Positions 17,375 to 25,784 of a stretch of DNA of 64,000 nucleotides are shown piece by piece. Under the pieces are notes generated by a model. The model was not told the origin of the DNA, searched no databases, and saw nothing but the letters and a program-made list of their open reading frames with translations. Source of the stretch: DASQFI01 sp035633215 (GTDB lineage Bacteria; Acidobacteriota; Vicinamibacteria; Vicinamibacterales; SCN-69-37); contig DASQFI010000037.1 of assembly GCA_035633215.1 (NCBI GenBank), positions 95,579 to 159,578 on the forward strand. Reading direction: 5' to 3'. Position numbers and translations under genes: made by a program. Within the stretch, counting starts at the first letter, position 1. Every line of letters starts with the position of its first letter.

Positions 17375-18289
17375 GTGACGCAGCAATTGATTGGCGATCG
17401 CTTTCTCGCGGACGGATCGGGACGATGGATCGATCTCGCCACTGGCGGCGCCGTGCGCGTCGTCGTACGTCCGATTGATGATGAGTGGGTCAGGATCGAG
17501 CGACGCTTGAGGGAAGAGAGCCGGGCGCCGCGATGTTCATGGCCGCGGCTCGTCGATTTCGGCCGCGTCAACGCGCGCGAGTGGTTCGAGGCTCGATCGA
17601 ATCGCCGCAACGCGGGTTCGGGCCGAACCGCGGCTGCCTGCAGGAGTGGCGTCACCCAGGTGGCGAGCGTCGCAGAGGTCGGATCCGGCGGCATCCGTCA
17701 TGTCCGCGTGGTCACGCCGGGGGTCAGATTCGCGGCGCTGGCCTCGGCGATCGCGACCGTCGTCAGGCCGCTCGGGTTCCTGACGCTTCGCGCCGACGCT
17801 CGTCTCGGTCGCGAGCTCGTTGACGCTCTCACGCACCGCCACCTCATCGTGCTGTATCGATCAGATGCCAGTCGCGCTCCGGTCATTCGATGGATTCGAC
17901 ACCTGCCAGCCACCAGTCCGCGCGCCCACCTCGTGGTCGAGCTCGACGACGAAGAACTGTTCTGGATGAACGTTCATCAGTTTCCGGTTGCGGGCTGGCA
18001 CGAGCGCGTGGCGACGGCATGCTTCGAGGCGCGCAAATTGATGGATACGGCAAGACTCGAACACGCCGAAGCGCTCCTGGCCGCGCTCGACGCCGAAGCG
18101 GCCGTCCGCCGGGTCCAATCTCCTGACGTGCTCCACATGACCTGGGTCCGGCTCCGATCCTGTCAGGGTCGAGTCGAGGAGGCCCAGAAGCGGCTCAGCG
18201 CCTTGTCGATGAATCGGGGTTCCTGTGAAAGAGACAACGCATCTGCTTCACGCCATTCCGGCCCTGCTGCACTTCGTGCACGACGCTGA
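17375..18289 (+). CDS. Unknown protein, probable N-terminal half of a split sigma-54 activator
   Basis: 304 residues from a GTG at 17375 with AAGGGC ahead of it; a TTG at 17354 is an alternative. The first 80 residues (LIGDRFLADGSGRWIDLATG...WFEA) vaguely resemble the start of a kinase-like module. The middle (VRPLGFLTLRADARLGRELV, RHLIVLYRSD) looks like a degenerate alpha/beta nucleotide-binding-type domain. The end (about 210-285) is helical and TPR-like (KLMDTARLEHAEALLAALDA, QGRVEEAQKRLSAL). Its last 65 bp overlap the sigma-54 activator start in another frame. From memory, related bacteria encode one long protein with this order of parts, so this may be a split gene. Confidence 0.55.
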   Translation: MTQQLIGDRFLADGSGRWIDLATGGAVRVVVRPIDDEWVRIERRLREESRAPRCSWPRLVDFGRVNAREWFEARSNRRNAGSGRTAAACRSGVTQVASVAEVGSGGIRHVRVVTPGVRFAALASAIATVVRPLGFLTLRADARLGRELVDALTHRHLIVLYRSDASRAPVIRWIRHLPATSPRAHLVVELDDEELFWMNVHQFPVAGWHERVATACFEARKLMDTARLEHAEALLAALDAEAAVRRVQSPDVLHMTWVRLRSCQGRVEEAQKRLSALSMNRGSCERDNASASRHSGPAALRARR

Positions 18290-19616
18290 CGATGACGTGG
18301 CGGCGCTCGAGGTGGGGTGCGCGTGGCTTGAACGGCACGCGGGTGTCGATCGGGCGGCAATGATCACGGCCGATGGCCGACGGATGGTCGTGAAACGCGG
18401 CTGGACCGTGGCCGATCTCGAATCGGGCGATCTCGGCAGCTTCGTGCGCTCGGCCCAATCGAACGCCGCCGGCGGGTCGGGCGTGCTGGCGCGGGCGCCG
18501 ATCCTGAGCGCCGGCCTTCCCATCGGGCACGTCATCGCGCGCAGCCGCTGGGACGCCACGGCCACGGTCGAGGAGGCGGTGCTCTCCGTGGCGGCCATTT
18601 GCGCGCCGGCGTTTCGCAGCCGGTTGGATGCCGTCACGCTTTCGGCCGAGGCCCCTAGCCGCGTGCCGGAGATTCTAGGCCGCAGTCCGGCAATCGCTGG
18701 AGTGCGCGAGAGCATCGTGCGGTCGGCGATGACGTCGTTCGCGGTGCTCATCGAAGGGGAGAGCGGCACGGGCAAGGAGCTCGTCGCGCGGGCGCTCCAT
18801 CGCCTGGGCCGGCGCCGGAGTCGTCGGTTCTGCGCCATCAACTGTGCGGCGCTGACGGACGATCTGGTCGAAGCGGAGCTGTTCGGGTTTGCGCGAGGCG
18901 CGTTCACCGGTGCCGTCGGTCACCGCGCCGGCCTGTTCGAGGAAGCCGACGGCGGCACGCTGTTTCTCGACGAAGTCAGTGAGCTCTCGTCGCGCGCCCA
19001 GGCAAAGCTGCTGCGCACGCTTCAGGAGCGCGAGATTCGACGGCTGGGCGAAAACGCTCCTCGCGCCGTGGACGTCCGGATCGTCGCCGCCACCAACCGG
19101 CTGCTGGCCGATGTCGTCTCTCGCGGCTCGTTCCGGGAAGACTTGATGTTCCGGCTGGCCGTGGTGCGCGTCCGGATGCCGACCCTGCGGGAGCGCGTGG
19201 AGGACGTGCCACAGCTGGCGCAGTTCTTCTGGCGCCAGGTGAGCACCGATGCGAGCAAGCGCGCGACGCTGGGACCGGACGCGGTTACCGCGCTCTGCCG
19301 GCACACCTGGCCGGGCAACGTGCGCGAGCTGCAGAACGTCATCTCGGCGCTGGCGGTCGAGGCGCCCGCGCGCGGACGAGTCACGGCCCGTCACGTGGCT
19401 CACGTGATTGTGCCGCCGGCGGAGGCACCCGCTCTGGAAGAGCCCCTCGAGAGCGCCAGGCGGACGTTCGAGCGGCGCGCCGTCGCCGCCGCCCTGGCGC
19501 GGCACGGCGGCCGGCGATCGGCGGCCGCGCGTGAGCTCGGGCTCTCCCGGCAGGGACTGGCGAAGGCGATCAAACGGCTCGGTCTGGCGGCGCCGGGTGT
19601 CGAAGGAGTTGCCTGA
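18225..19616 (+). CDS. Sigma-54-dependent transcriptional activator
   Basis: 463 residues from a GTG at 18225 (an in-frame TGA lies five codons upstream). A GAF-like sensor (about 1-135) precedes a sigma-54 AAA+ domain with Walker A GESGTGKE (178-185), the sigma-contact loop GAFTGA, Walker B GGTLFLDEVSEL and an arginine-finger region FREDLMFRLAVVRVRMP. A C-terminal Fis-type helix-turn-helix follows (about 415-455; SAAARELGLSRQGLAKAIKR). There is no receiver domain, so it is not a response regulator. It would activate RpoN promoters; no target is evident here. Confidence 0.9.
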   Translation: MKETTHLLHAIPALLHFVHDADDDVAALEVGCAWLERHAGVDRAAMITADGRRMVVKRGWTVADLESGDLGSFVRSAQSNAAGGSGVLARAPILSAGLPIGHVIARSRWDATATVEEAVLSVAAICAPAFRSRLDAVTLSAEAPSRVPEILGRSPAIAGVRESIVRSAMTSFAVLIEGESGTGKELVARALHRLGRRRSRRFCAINCAALTDDLVEAELFGFARGAFTGAVGHRAGLFEEADGGTLFLDEVSELSSRAQAKLLRTLQEREIRRLGENAPRAVDVRIVAATNRLLADVVSRGSFREDLMFRLAVVRVRMPTLRERVEDVPQLAQFFWRQVSTDASKRATLGPDAVTALCRHTWPGNVRELQNVISALAVEAPARGRVTARHVAHVIVPPAEAPALEEPLESARRTFERRAVAAALARHGGRRSAAARELGLSRQGLAKAIKRLGLAAPGVEGVA

Positions 19617-19645
19617 TGCGCGGACAGTGAAGGATCATCCGGGTC

Positions 19646-20565
19646 GTGCTCGCGTACGCGCTCCGTCGAATCACGTACACGGTGCCCGTCCTTCTGGGCG
19701 TGGCGACGCTGGTGTTCGCCCTCATCCATCTGGTGCCGGGTGATCCGGCGGAGGCGATGCTGGGCGATACGGCGTCGCCCGCGGATCTCGCCGAGCTGCG
19801 TACGAGGCTGGGGCTCGACGACCCCTCCTGACGCAGTATCGCCACTATCTCTTCGGCCTCGCGCGCGGCGATTTGGGCACGTCGTTTCGGTACAACACGC
19901 CCGTCCAGCGGGAGATTGGCCAGCGGCTTGGCCGGACCGTCCAGCTGGCGACCGCGGCGATGGGGGTGGCGATGCTGATCGCGCTGCCCCTGGGGGTCCT
20001 GGGGGCTGTATTTCGCGGCCGCGCGATCGACCAGGCGGCCATGGCCGTCTCGCTGCTTGGGATTGCGATGCCGAACTTCTGGCTGGGCCCGCTGCTCGCG
20101 ATTCTGTTCGCGGTGCAGCTCGGCTGGCTGCCGGTGTCGGGGACGGGATCGCCGCTGCACCTCGTCCTGCCGGCGGTCACGCTCGGAGCGGCGCTCGCTG
20201 CGATCCTGGCACGGATGACGCGCGCGAGCCTGATCGACGAACTGCGGGAGCTCTATGTCCTCGCGGCGCGCGCTCGAGGCTTGTCGCACATGCGGGCGAT
20301 CGTCGCGCACGCGCTTCGCAACAGCCTGATTCCGGTCGTCACGATCATCGGATTGCAGCTCGGCGCGGTGCTCACCGGGACGATCATCACCGAGACGATC
20401 TTCGCGTGGCCCGGCGTGGGGCGGCTGCTGATCCAGGCGATTAGCTTCCGAGACTACCCGCTCGTGCAGGGGTGCATTCTGTTCATCGCGGTGACGTATG
20501 TCGCGATGAACCTGCTGGTCGATCTGGCGTACGCCTGGCTCGATCCAAGGATCCGGTACCAGTGA
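19646..20565 (+). pseudogene. DppB/OppB-type ABC permease, frameshifted
   Basis: A GTG at 19646 starts a typical peptide/nickel permease N-terminus (YALRRITYTVPVLLGVATLV, LVPGDPAEAML, RLGLDD) that hits a TGA at 19829. Adding one C in the C run at 19822-19825 restores the expected text (LLTQYRHYLFGLARGDLGTS) and joins it to the frame that continues to 20565. That frame carries the BPD_transp_1 domain, the EAA-loop region (ARARGLSHMRAIVAHALRNS) and the C-terminal AYAWLDPRIRYQ. The reconstructed length is about 306 residues, normal for DppB. The partner permease, ATPases and binding protein are absent, so even if intact it is an orphan. Confidence 0.8.
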
Positions 20566-20590
20566 CGAAGGAACTGACGATTGTCGCGGT

Positions 20591-20685
20591 AACTTAGAAC
20601 TGAGAACTCTGAACTTAGAACTTGATCACTTGGCTCGTTCAGACGGGCGATCTAGTTCTAAGTTCTCAGTTCTGAGTTCTAAGTT
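20591..20685. repeat. GAACTTA-type repeat forming a large hairpin
   Basis: A 32-base block built of AACTTAGAACT and GAGAACTCT units (20591-20622) faces a near-inverse block (20654-20685) across about 31 bases. The arms pair with a few mismatches. It lies between two convergent genes, so it could serve as a bidirectional transcription terminator or mRNA end protector. It belongs to the same repeat family found at 23599, 36073, 37185, 45069 and 48829. Confidence 0.7.
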
Positions 20686-20700
20686 GCTCGCGCGAGGGCG

Positions 20701-22104
20701 TTACTTCATTGCTCGCGCCAACTTCAAAAGCTCGCTGTTCCGCGGATCGATGACGAGCGCCCGCGCGAGGGTTTCCTTCGCGCCCGCGATGTCGCCGGCC
20801 AGCCACTTCGCGCGAGCCAGCTGCGCCAGCGTTTCGAGGCCCGCCTGCCCGAGATTCACGGCCTCGGTGAGATAGGTCACGGCCAGACGTGGATCGCCTG
20901 CGCGAAGGGACAGGGCGCCAATGCGCCGCGAGCGCGGCCCGCGAGTGTCGCCCTTCACGGTGCCGCCCTCGAGTGCGTCGAGACTCACGAGCGCGTCCCG
21001 CGCGATCACGTCGTGGCCAAGGCGCTCGGCCGCGTCGGCCAGAAAGCTGAACGCCTCGGGATCGAGCGGGGACGTCGCCACCGCTTCTTTGAGCATTCGC
21101 TCGGCGCCAGCAAGGTCGCCCGAGAGGAACAGCGCGCGTCCGAAGAGCGCGAGACCCTCGCTTCGCGGCGCCGTACCGCCAAGTGCACGCTCGAGCACGT
21201 CGAGCGCCCGCTGAACTGACGCCGCGTCGCCCGCGCGCTCAGCGCGCTGCAGGTAGATCCGCCCGAGCGCCAGTTGCACGCGCGAGTCGTTCGGCGATTC
21301 GACCGCCGCCTGGCCAAGCATCCCGATGGCCGACGCGAACTGATCGCGACGCGCTTCGACGAGCGCGATCGTCACGCGGCGCCCCACGGGATCGTCGCCG
21401 TCAACCAGCGCGCGCAACTGATCCATCTCGTCGCCAAATCGGCCGCGCGAGCGGTAGAGGTCTGCCAGCTCCTCACGCGCCGCGGTCAGCGCCGGTGCGA
21501 TGCGCACCGCTTGTTCGAGCGAGTTCATCGCCGCGTCAACGTCCTGCATGTCGCGGTAGACGAGACCGAGCAGGTAGTGCGCCTCGGCGAGCGAGTCGTT
21601 TCGCGCCACCAGACGCCGGAGAGGATCCCTGGCGGCCGCGGGCGAGCCCGCCCGATAGCGTGCCAGTGCGAGCTGGTAGAGCAGGGCGGGGTTCTCGTCG
21701 CGAAGCTGCTCGACGGCCTGGGCGTACCAGCTGGCGGCCTGAGCCGATTCGCCTCGGAGGTCAGAAATCTCGCCCAGAGCGATCAACGGCTGCGGAGCAT
21801 CTGGCGCGAGCCGGACCGCCTCCCGAAGGTCCCTCAGCGCCTCGTCCTCGCGGCTCTGCGACCGGTACGCCTCGGCCCGCCGATAGTGGGCGACCATCGA
21901 GTCCGGCCGGAACGCCAGGGCACCGCTGAACGCCTCGATCGCGGCGTAGCCGTTGCCGGCGCGCATGGCCCGCTCGCCGTCTGCCAGGAGACGGCGGTAC
22001 TGCTGCTCGCCGCCGATGTGCTGGTAGATGACGGCAGCCACCGTCGCCACGCCAACGACGAGGAGGACCAGGCCCAGGAAGGCCAGAGGCCGCTTCACGG
22101 CCAC
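20701..22104 (-). CDS. Membrane-anchored TPR protein
   Basis: 467 residues with one N-terminal transmembrane segment (about 7-28), then tandem tetratricopeptide repeats to the end, e.g. AAIEAFSGALAFRPDS (about 54-69), ALRDLREAVRLAPDA, DAAMNSLEQAVRIAP, and KETLARALVIDPRNSELL at the C-terminus. TPR arrays mediate protein contacts; the orientation suggests a periplasmic domain. It is divergent from the ECF sigma gene and converges with the broken permease. No specific function can be assigned. Confidence 0.8.
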   Translation of the reverse strand: MAVKRPLAFLGLVLLVVGVATVAAVIYQHIGGEQQYRRLLADGERAMRAGNGYAAIEAFSGALAFRPDSMVAHYRRAEAYRSQSREDEALRDLREAVRLAPDAPQPLIALGEISDLRGESAQAASWYAQAVEQLRDENPALLYQLALARYRAGSPAAARDPLRRLVARNDSLAEAHYLLGLVYRDMQDVDAAMNSLEQAVRIAPALTAAREELADLYRSRGRFGDEMDQLRALVDGDDPVGRRVTIALVEARRDQFASAIGMLGQAAVESPNDSRVQLALGRIYLQRAERAGDAASVQRALDVLERALGGTAPRSEGLALFGRALFLSGDLAGAERMLKEAVATSPLDPEAFSFLADAAERLGHDVIARDALVSLDALEGGTVKGDTRGPRSRRIGALSLRAGDPRLAVTYLTEAVNLGQAGLETLAQLARAKWLAGDIAGAKETLARALVIDPRNSELLKLARAMK

Positions 22105-22116
22105 ATCTTACATTTC

Positions 22117-22145
22117 GGGAACACTTTAGCGGCGCCGGGGTCTAA
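22117..22145 (+). promoter_or_regulatory. Sigma-E-like promoter of the ECF sigma operon
   Basis: GGGAAC at 22117-22122 is followed after 17 bases by GTCTAA at 22140-22145. This matches the known ECF/RpoE consensus (GGAACTT, about 15-16 bases, GTCTAA) with correct spacing and lies 36 bp upstream of the sigma factor ATG. Autoregulation of the sigma/anti-sigma operon is the natural reading. Confidence 0.7.
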
Positions 22146-22181
22146 GTAGTGTGAAATTGGGTTCCCGCCCGGGGTGCTACC

Positions 22182-22799
22182 ATGGCGGCTGAGACCTTCG
22201 TGAAGCCTTTGCGCGTGCTGACGTGGCCGGATGCTGCGAGTGCCGACTGGGCGCTCGTGCAGCAGTGTGCCGCCGGCGACGAAGACGCGTGCACCAGGCT
22301 GGTGACCGACCATCAGCGGATGGTCTACCAGTTGGGCCTGCACTTGCTGGGCGATCCGCAAGAGGCCGCGGACCTGTCCCAGGAAGTTTTTCTGCGAATC
22401 TTCCGGACGCTGTCGCAGTTCCGCGGGCAGTCGACGCTGCGCACCTGGATCTACCGCATCGTCGTCAACCAGGCGTCGAACCGTCAGCGGTGGTGGCGGC
22501 GGCGCCGGCGCTCCCAGCAGGTGGCGCTCGACGAGCACACCGCGGCGCACGGCGAGCTGCCGGAATCCCGCAGCTATGCGATGCCGGATCAGGTGCTCCA
22601 GCAGCGCGAGACGGCGGGCCGGGTCTGGCAGGCGCTCGACCAGCTGCCGTTCGACCAGCGCGCGGTGATTGTGTTGAGGGAGATCGACGGCCTGAGCTAC
22701 GAGGAGATCGCCACCTCGCTCGGCGTCGCGGTCGGCACGGTGAAGTCGCGATTGGCTCGGGCGCGCGGAATGCTTCGCGAAGCCCTGAGGGCAACATGA
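22182..22799 (+). CDS. ECF RNA polymerase sigma factor (RpoE-like)
   Basis: 205 residues. Region 2 (about 38-105) contains EAADLSQEVFLRIFRTLSQF and STLRTWIYRIVVNQASNR. A basic linker (WWRRRRRS) leads to region 4 (about 145-200) with LPFDQRAVIVLREIDGLSYE and a helix-turn-helix IATSLGVAVGTVKSRLARAR. This is the group-4 sigma layout used for envelope-stress responses. It overlaps the anti-sigma gene by 4 bp and is preceded by its own consensus-like ECF promoter at 22117-22145. Confidence 0.93.
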   Translation: MAAETFVKPLRVLTWPDAASADWALVQQCAAGDEDACTRLVTDHQRMVYQLGLHLLGDPQEAADLSQEVFLRIFRTLSQFRGQSTLRTWIYRIVVNQASNRQRWWRRRRRSQQVALDEHTAAHGELPESRSYAMPDQVLQQRETAGRVWQALDQLPFDQRAVIVLREIDGLSYEEIATSLGVAVGTVKSRLARARGMLREALRAT

Positions 22800-23581
22800 T
22801 GTTCTTGAGGATGACCTGCGAGGCGCTCCGCCAGAAGCTGAGCGCGTTCGTCGACGGCGAGCTGCCCGGCGGGGAGATGCTGCGCGTCGCCGAGCACCTC
22901 GAGGTCTGCCGTGAGTGCGCGGGCGAAGTCGCCGGCATGCGCGATCTGGGCGACGAGCTTCGCGGCATCGCGTCGAGCCTGACGCCGGCGCCGGTGCTCG
23001 ACGGCCTCGCCGACGGCGTCGTCATCCGGGCGCGCGCCGAAGCGGCGCAGTCGTGGCGCGCGGTCTTTGCGCGCGCAATCGAAGACTGGCATTGGGCGGT
23101 CGTCGGTCTCGGGTCGGTGGCGGCCACGAGTACCACGCTGCTTTTCGTGTCGATGATTCTGACATTCGGTCCGACGCCGCCGAGCAGCGAGTCACTCGCG
23201 GCGCTGATGAACAACCTGCGGCGGCCGGCGGGTACCGTCATCCTGATGGCCACGCCGATTGGCCACGATCAGGAAGCCACGCTGATGATGCTCGACAACG
23301 GCGGATCGGGCGGGGCCGGACAGGGTCTCGGCACGCTCCCGCCCGAGTTCATGGCCCAGACCGATCGCGATCTCGTCGAAGCGCTGACCGACGTCGTCAC
23401 GGAGAAGGGCCGGCTCGTCGATCTGAACGCGATGCCGCCGGACGCGCGGCGCTATGCGGAATGGTTGATGGACGAGATCAGCCGGATCAAATCGAACGGC
23501 TCCGCCAGGGTGCCCGGGTCGGTCAAGGTGCACCTGGTCGGTCTTGTGACGACCACGGGCGTGACCGCCAAGGGACTTTAG
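22796..23581 (+). CDS. Anti-sigma factor with zinc-finger (ZAS) motif
   Basis: 261 residues from the ATG at 22796, which overlaps the sigma stop (ATGA); a second ATG follows at once. The N-terminal cytoplasmic domain carries the anti-sigma zinc motif in EHLEVCREC (H-x3-C-x2-C, about 39-47). One transmembrane segment follows at about 103-125 (AVVGLGSVAATSTTLLFVSM), then a periplasmic part of about 130 residues with no recognised fold. It should bind and hold the ECF sigma at the membrane until a signal releases it. The GTG/ATG frame starting at 22223 is a shadow of the sigma gene. Confidence 0.88.
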   Translation: MMFLRMTCEALRQKLSAFVDGELPGGEMLRVAEHLEVCRECAGEVAGMRDLGDELRGIASSLTPAPVLDGLADGVVIRARAEAAQSWRAVFARAIEDWHWAVVGLGSVAATSTTLLFVSMILTFGPTPPSSESLAALMNNLRRPAGTVILMATPIGHDQEATLMMLDNGGSGGAGQGLGTLPPEFMAQTDRDLVEALTDVVTEKGRLVDLNAMPPDARRYAEWLMDEISRIKSNGSARVPGSVKVHLVGLVTTTGVTAKGL

Positions 23582-23619
23582 GCGGCTGACGCCGCCTAAA
23601 CTTAGAACTTCGAACTTAG
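23581..23619. repeat. Hairpin plus GAACTTA-type repeat after the sigma operon
   Basis: Directly after the anti-sigma stop, GGCGGC and GCCGCC (23581-23596) form a short GC hairpin. It is followed by AACTTAGAACTTCGAACTTAG (23599-23619) without a T run. The region separates two convergent genes and has the same hairpin-then-repeat layout as the elements at 45051 and 48803. A termination or RNA-stability role is inferred only. Confidence 0.55.
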
Positions 23620-23625
23620 TTCGCG

Positions 23626-25776
23626 TTAGCGCCCGACGGCCTGCGACGTGACGTTCTGCAGGAGATCGGTCGCCCGAATCACCATCCGCGCCGCGTCCGA
23701 TTCATTCGCCAACGCAATCTCATAGCGTTCTTCGGGTGAATCGGCGAGTCCGTCGGCGGGAAACACGAGCTGCCAGGATCCGCCGCCGAGCGAGTACTCC
23801 ACTTTCAGAATCGGATTCTGCGCATCGCGCACGCGCACGATCAGCCGCGTGCCGGCGGCCGTGCGCGCGATCTCCGTCGTGATCGCCGGCGGCGTGTTGT
23901 CCACGCTGATCGGATCGCTTTCGCGATCGCCGTCGAGCCGCCGGTCGGCGCCGTTCGACGGCGCGTCCGACGCACTCAGGCGGATCACGTACCGGCCGTC
24001 GGCGACCGTCGTCGTGTCCCAGACGAAGATCGAGTCCGTCAACCCGCTGCGCAGGTTCTGCCAGACCTGATCGCCTTCGCGCCGGTATTGCAGCGAGTAC
24101 ACGAGCCGATCGCCGTCGGCATCTTCCGCCTTCCACGCGATCGTCTGAAGTCCTTTCTGGAACATGCGACGGCCGGGCGGAGGCGGCGGCGGGCCGGAGT
24201 CGCCTGGGGGGCGCCGCAGTTCGGCCGTGAGATCGTCCAGTCCCGCGATCGCGCCGTCGTCGCTCGAAAACGGTCGTTGAAACACGACGCCCGGCGGGTG
24301 AACCATCAGGGCCGACACCGCCGGCCGGCTGTTGCGCGGCAGATAGGCGACCGTGACCGATGTCAGCCGCGCCGGCGGCGAGGCCGCGCGCGTGAGCACA
24401 GCTTTCCATTGCAGGAACCGCGCGGTCGGGCTCTTGATTGGTTCGCCTTCGCGGCGCGAGTACGGCCCGGCCCAGTCGCTCCACGAGTCGTCCGGCTTCT
24501 CCGTGTTTCCTGAGCGCGAATACAGCGCCACCGAACCCGCGCCTTCCCAGCGAATCAGCCCCCAGCTCGCGACGCTCTTGGTGTCGCGCACGCTGGACAC
24601 GTAGGTCGCGGGCGATTGATCCTCGGCGCCGACCGCAATCACGCGGCCCGGATTGGCGGTGGAAAAGGCCGCCGGACGGCCGCCGGCGCGAACGGGTCCG
24701 GCAAATCTCGTGATCTGCTTCGCATCCACGCCGGTAAGGAGCAGCACGTCGCGCGTACGCAGCACCTTGTACAGTCGCCCCTCGGGTCCCGTCGCCACGA
24801 GCACGCCGCCGTCGTCGGTCGGGGCGAGGTCGTAGACGATGTCGCCCGTCTCCCATAACGGCTCCCAACTGCCGCTCGTATCGATCCGATAGACCACTGA
24901 CCGCCGGTTGGGCGGAGTCGGGGCGGTCGTCGTGCCCGTTGACGGCGGGGGAGGCAGGCTGATCGCGACCGTGGTCGTTTCTCCGCCGGCCGCGGCCGAT
25001 TCGTCGCCTCTCGCGACCGCCGCGGCGAAAATGGTGCCGTCCGGGGACACGGCAGCCGCGCGCAGCTCGGTAACGCCGGAATCGAGCAGCACGAACGGCC
25101 GATCGTCCGATTCAATTCGATAGAGCCGGCCTGGCGATTCGGTCCCGGCCAGCACGCGGCCCTTGCCGTCGCTCGTGAGCGAGACGACGTGCGCGGCCGG
25201 CGGTTTGTAGATGGCCTTGTTCGCTCCGCCGGGCTCGACGCGATAGATCACCGCCGGATTCCCGGCTCCGACCCACAGACGACCGGCGGCATCCACGGCA
25301 AGCGCCCAGATGTATTTCTCTTCCGGATCAAAGAACGGTTTGGCGGGACCGGTGCCCTCGATGACGTAGACCCGTCCGTCGGGCGACGTCGCGGCGTACG
25401 TGCGCGTGCCTGCGACGGCGACCGCGAAGACGTTCGACTCCTCGGCGTCAAAAACGGTCTCTTCCTTCTGACCGGGCCGCAGGCGAATGACCCGCCCATC
25501 GCCGCCCGTGCCCGCCCAGAGCGTGCCGTCCGCCGCCTGCGCGAGACTCCAGATTTGCGACGGCGCCGTCGCAAGACGGTTTTCGATTTGAGGACCGGCG
25601 GTAAGCACCCCTTCGAGGCTCACGTACACGCCATCCGAGGTGCCGCGCAGGAATTCGGCCGACGTCGCGATTGTCCAGAAGGTCGGACCGGCCGCGCGAA
25701 GCAGGCCGCAGAGGCCCACGAGGACCGTGACGAACACGAGAGCCGTTCTCACTTTCCTGTGGCGAGCGCGCACCAT
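23626..25776 (-). CDS. Exported beta-propeller protein
   Basis: 716 residues with a signal peptide (about 1-29). About 450 residues of propeller-like blades follow (repeated pattern IWSLAQAADGTLWAGTGGDG, VFAVAVAGTRTYAATSPDG, IWALAVDAAGRLWVGAGNP), as in sensor-type regulator propellers. The C-terminal part (about 470-716) is Ig/fibronectin-like (VVFQRPF..., AWKAEDADGDRLVYSLQYR, DNTPPAIT). No catalytic residues are recognised. It starts 8 bp after the S55-like peptidase gene on the same strand, so the two are probably an operon. It likely acts in the periplasm or at the cell surface. Confidence 0.75.
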   Translation of the reverse strand: MVRARHRKVRTALVFVTVLVGLCGLLRAAGPTFWTIATSAEFLRGTSDGVYVSLEGVLTAGPQIENRLATAPSQIWSLAQAADGTLWAGTGGDGRVIRLRPGQKEETVFDAEESNVFAVAVAGTRTYAATSPDGRVYVIEGTGPAKPFFDPEEKYIWALAVDAAGRLWVGAGNPAVIYRVEPGGANKAIYKPPAAHVVSLTSDGKGRVLAGTESPGRLYRIESDDRPFVLLDSGVTELRAAAVSPDGTIFAAAVARGDESAAAGGETTTVAISLPPPPSTGTTTAPTPPNRRSVVYRIDTSGSWEPLWETGDIVYDLAPTDDGGVLVATGPEGRLYKVLRTRDVLLLTGVDAKQITRFAGPVRAGGRPAAFSTANPGRVIAVGAEDQSPATYVSSVRDTKSVASWGLIRWEGAGSVALYSRSGNTEKPDDSWSDWAGPYSRREGEPIKSPTARFLQWKAVLTRAASPPARLTSVTVAYLPRNSRPAVSALMVHPPGVVFQRPFSSDDGAIAGLDDLTAELRRPPGDSGPPPPPPGRRMFQKGLQTIAWKAEDADGDRLVYSLQYRREGDQVWQNLRSGLTDSIFVWDTTTVADGRYVIRLSASDAPSNGADRRLDGDRESDPISVDNTPPAITTEIARTAAGTRLIVRVRDAQNPILKVEYSLGGGSWQLVFPADGLADSPEERYEIALANESDAARMVIRATDLLQNVTSQAVGR

Positions 25777-25784
25777 GCGTTGCG

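Noticed and set aside
17375..18289. Kinase domain in the protein upstream of the sigma-54 activator
   Set aside because: Only a faint resemblance at the N-terminus; no catalytic motif.
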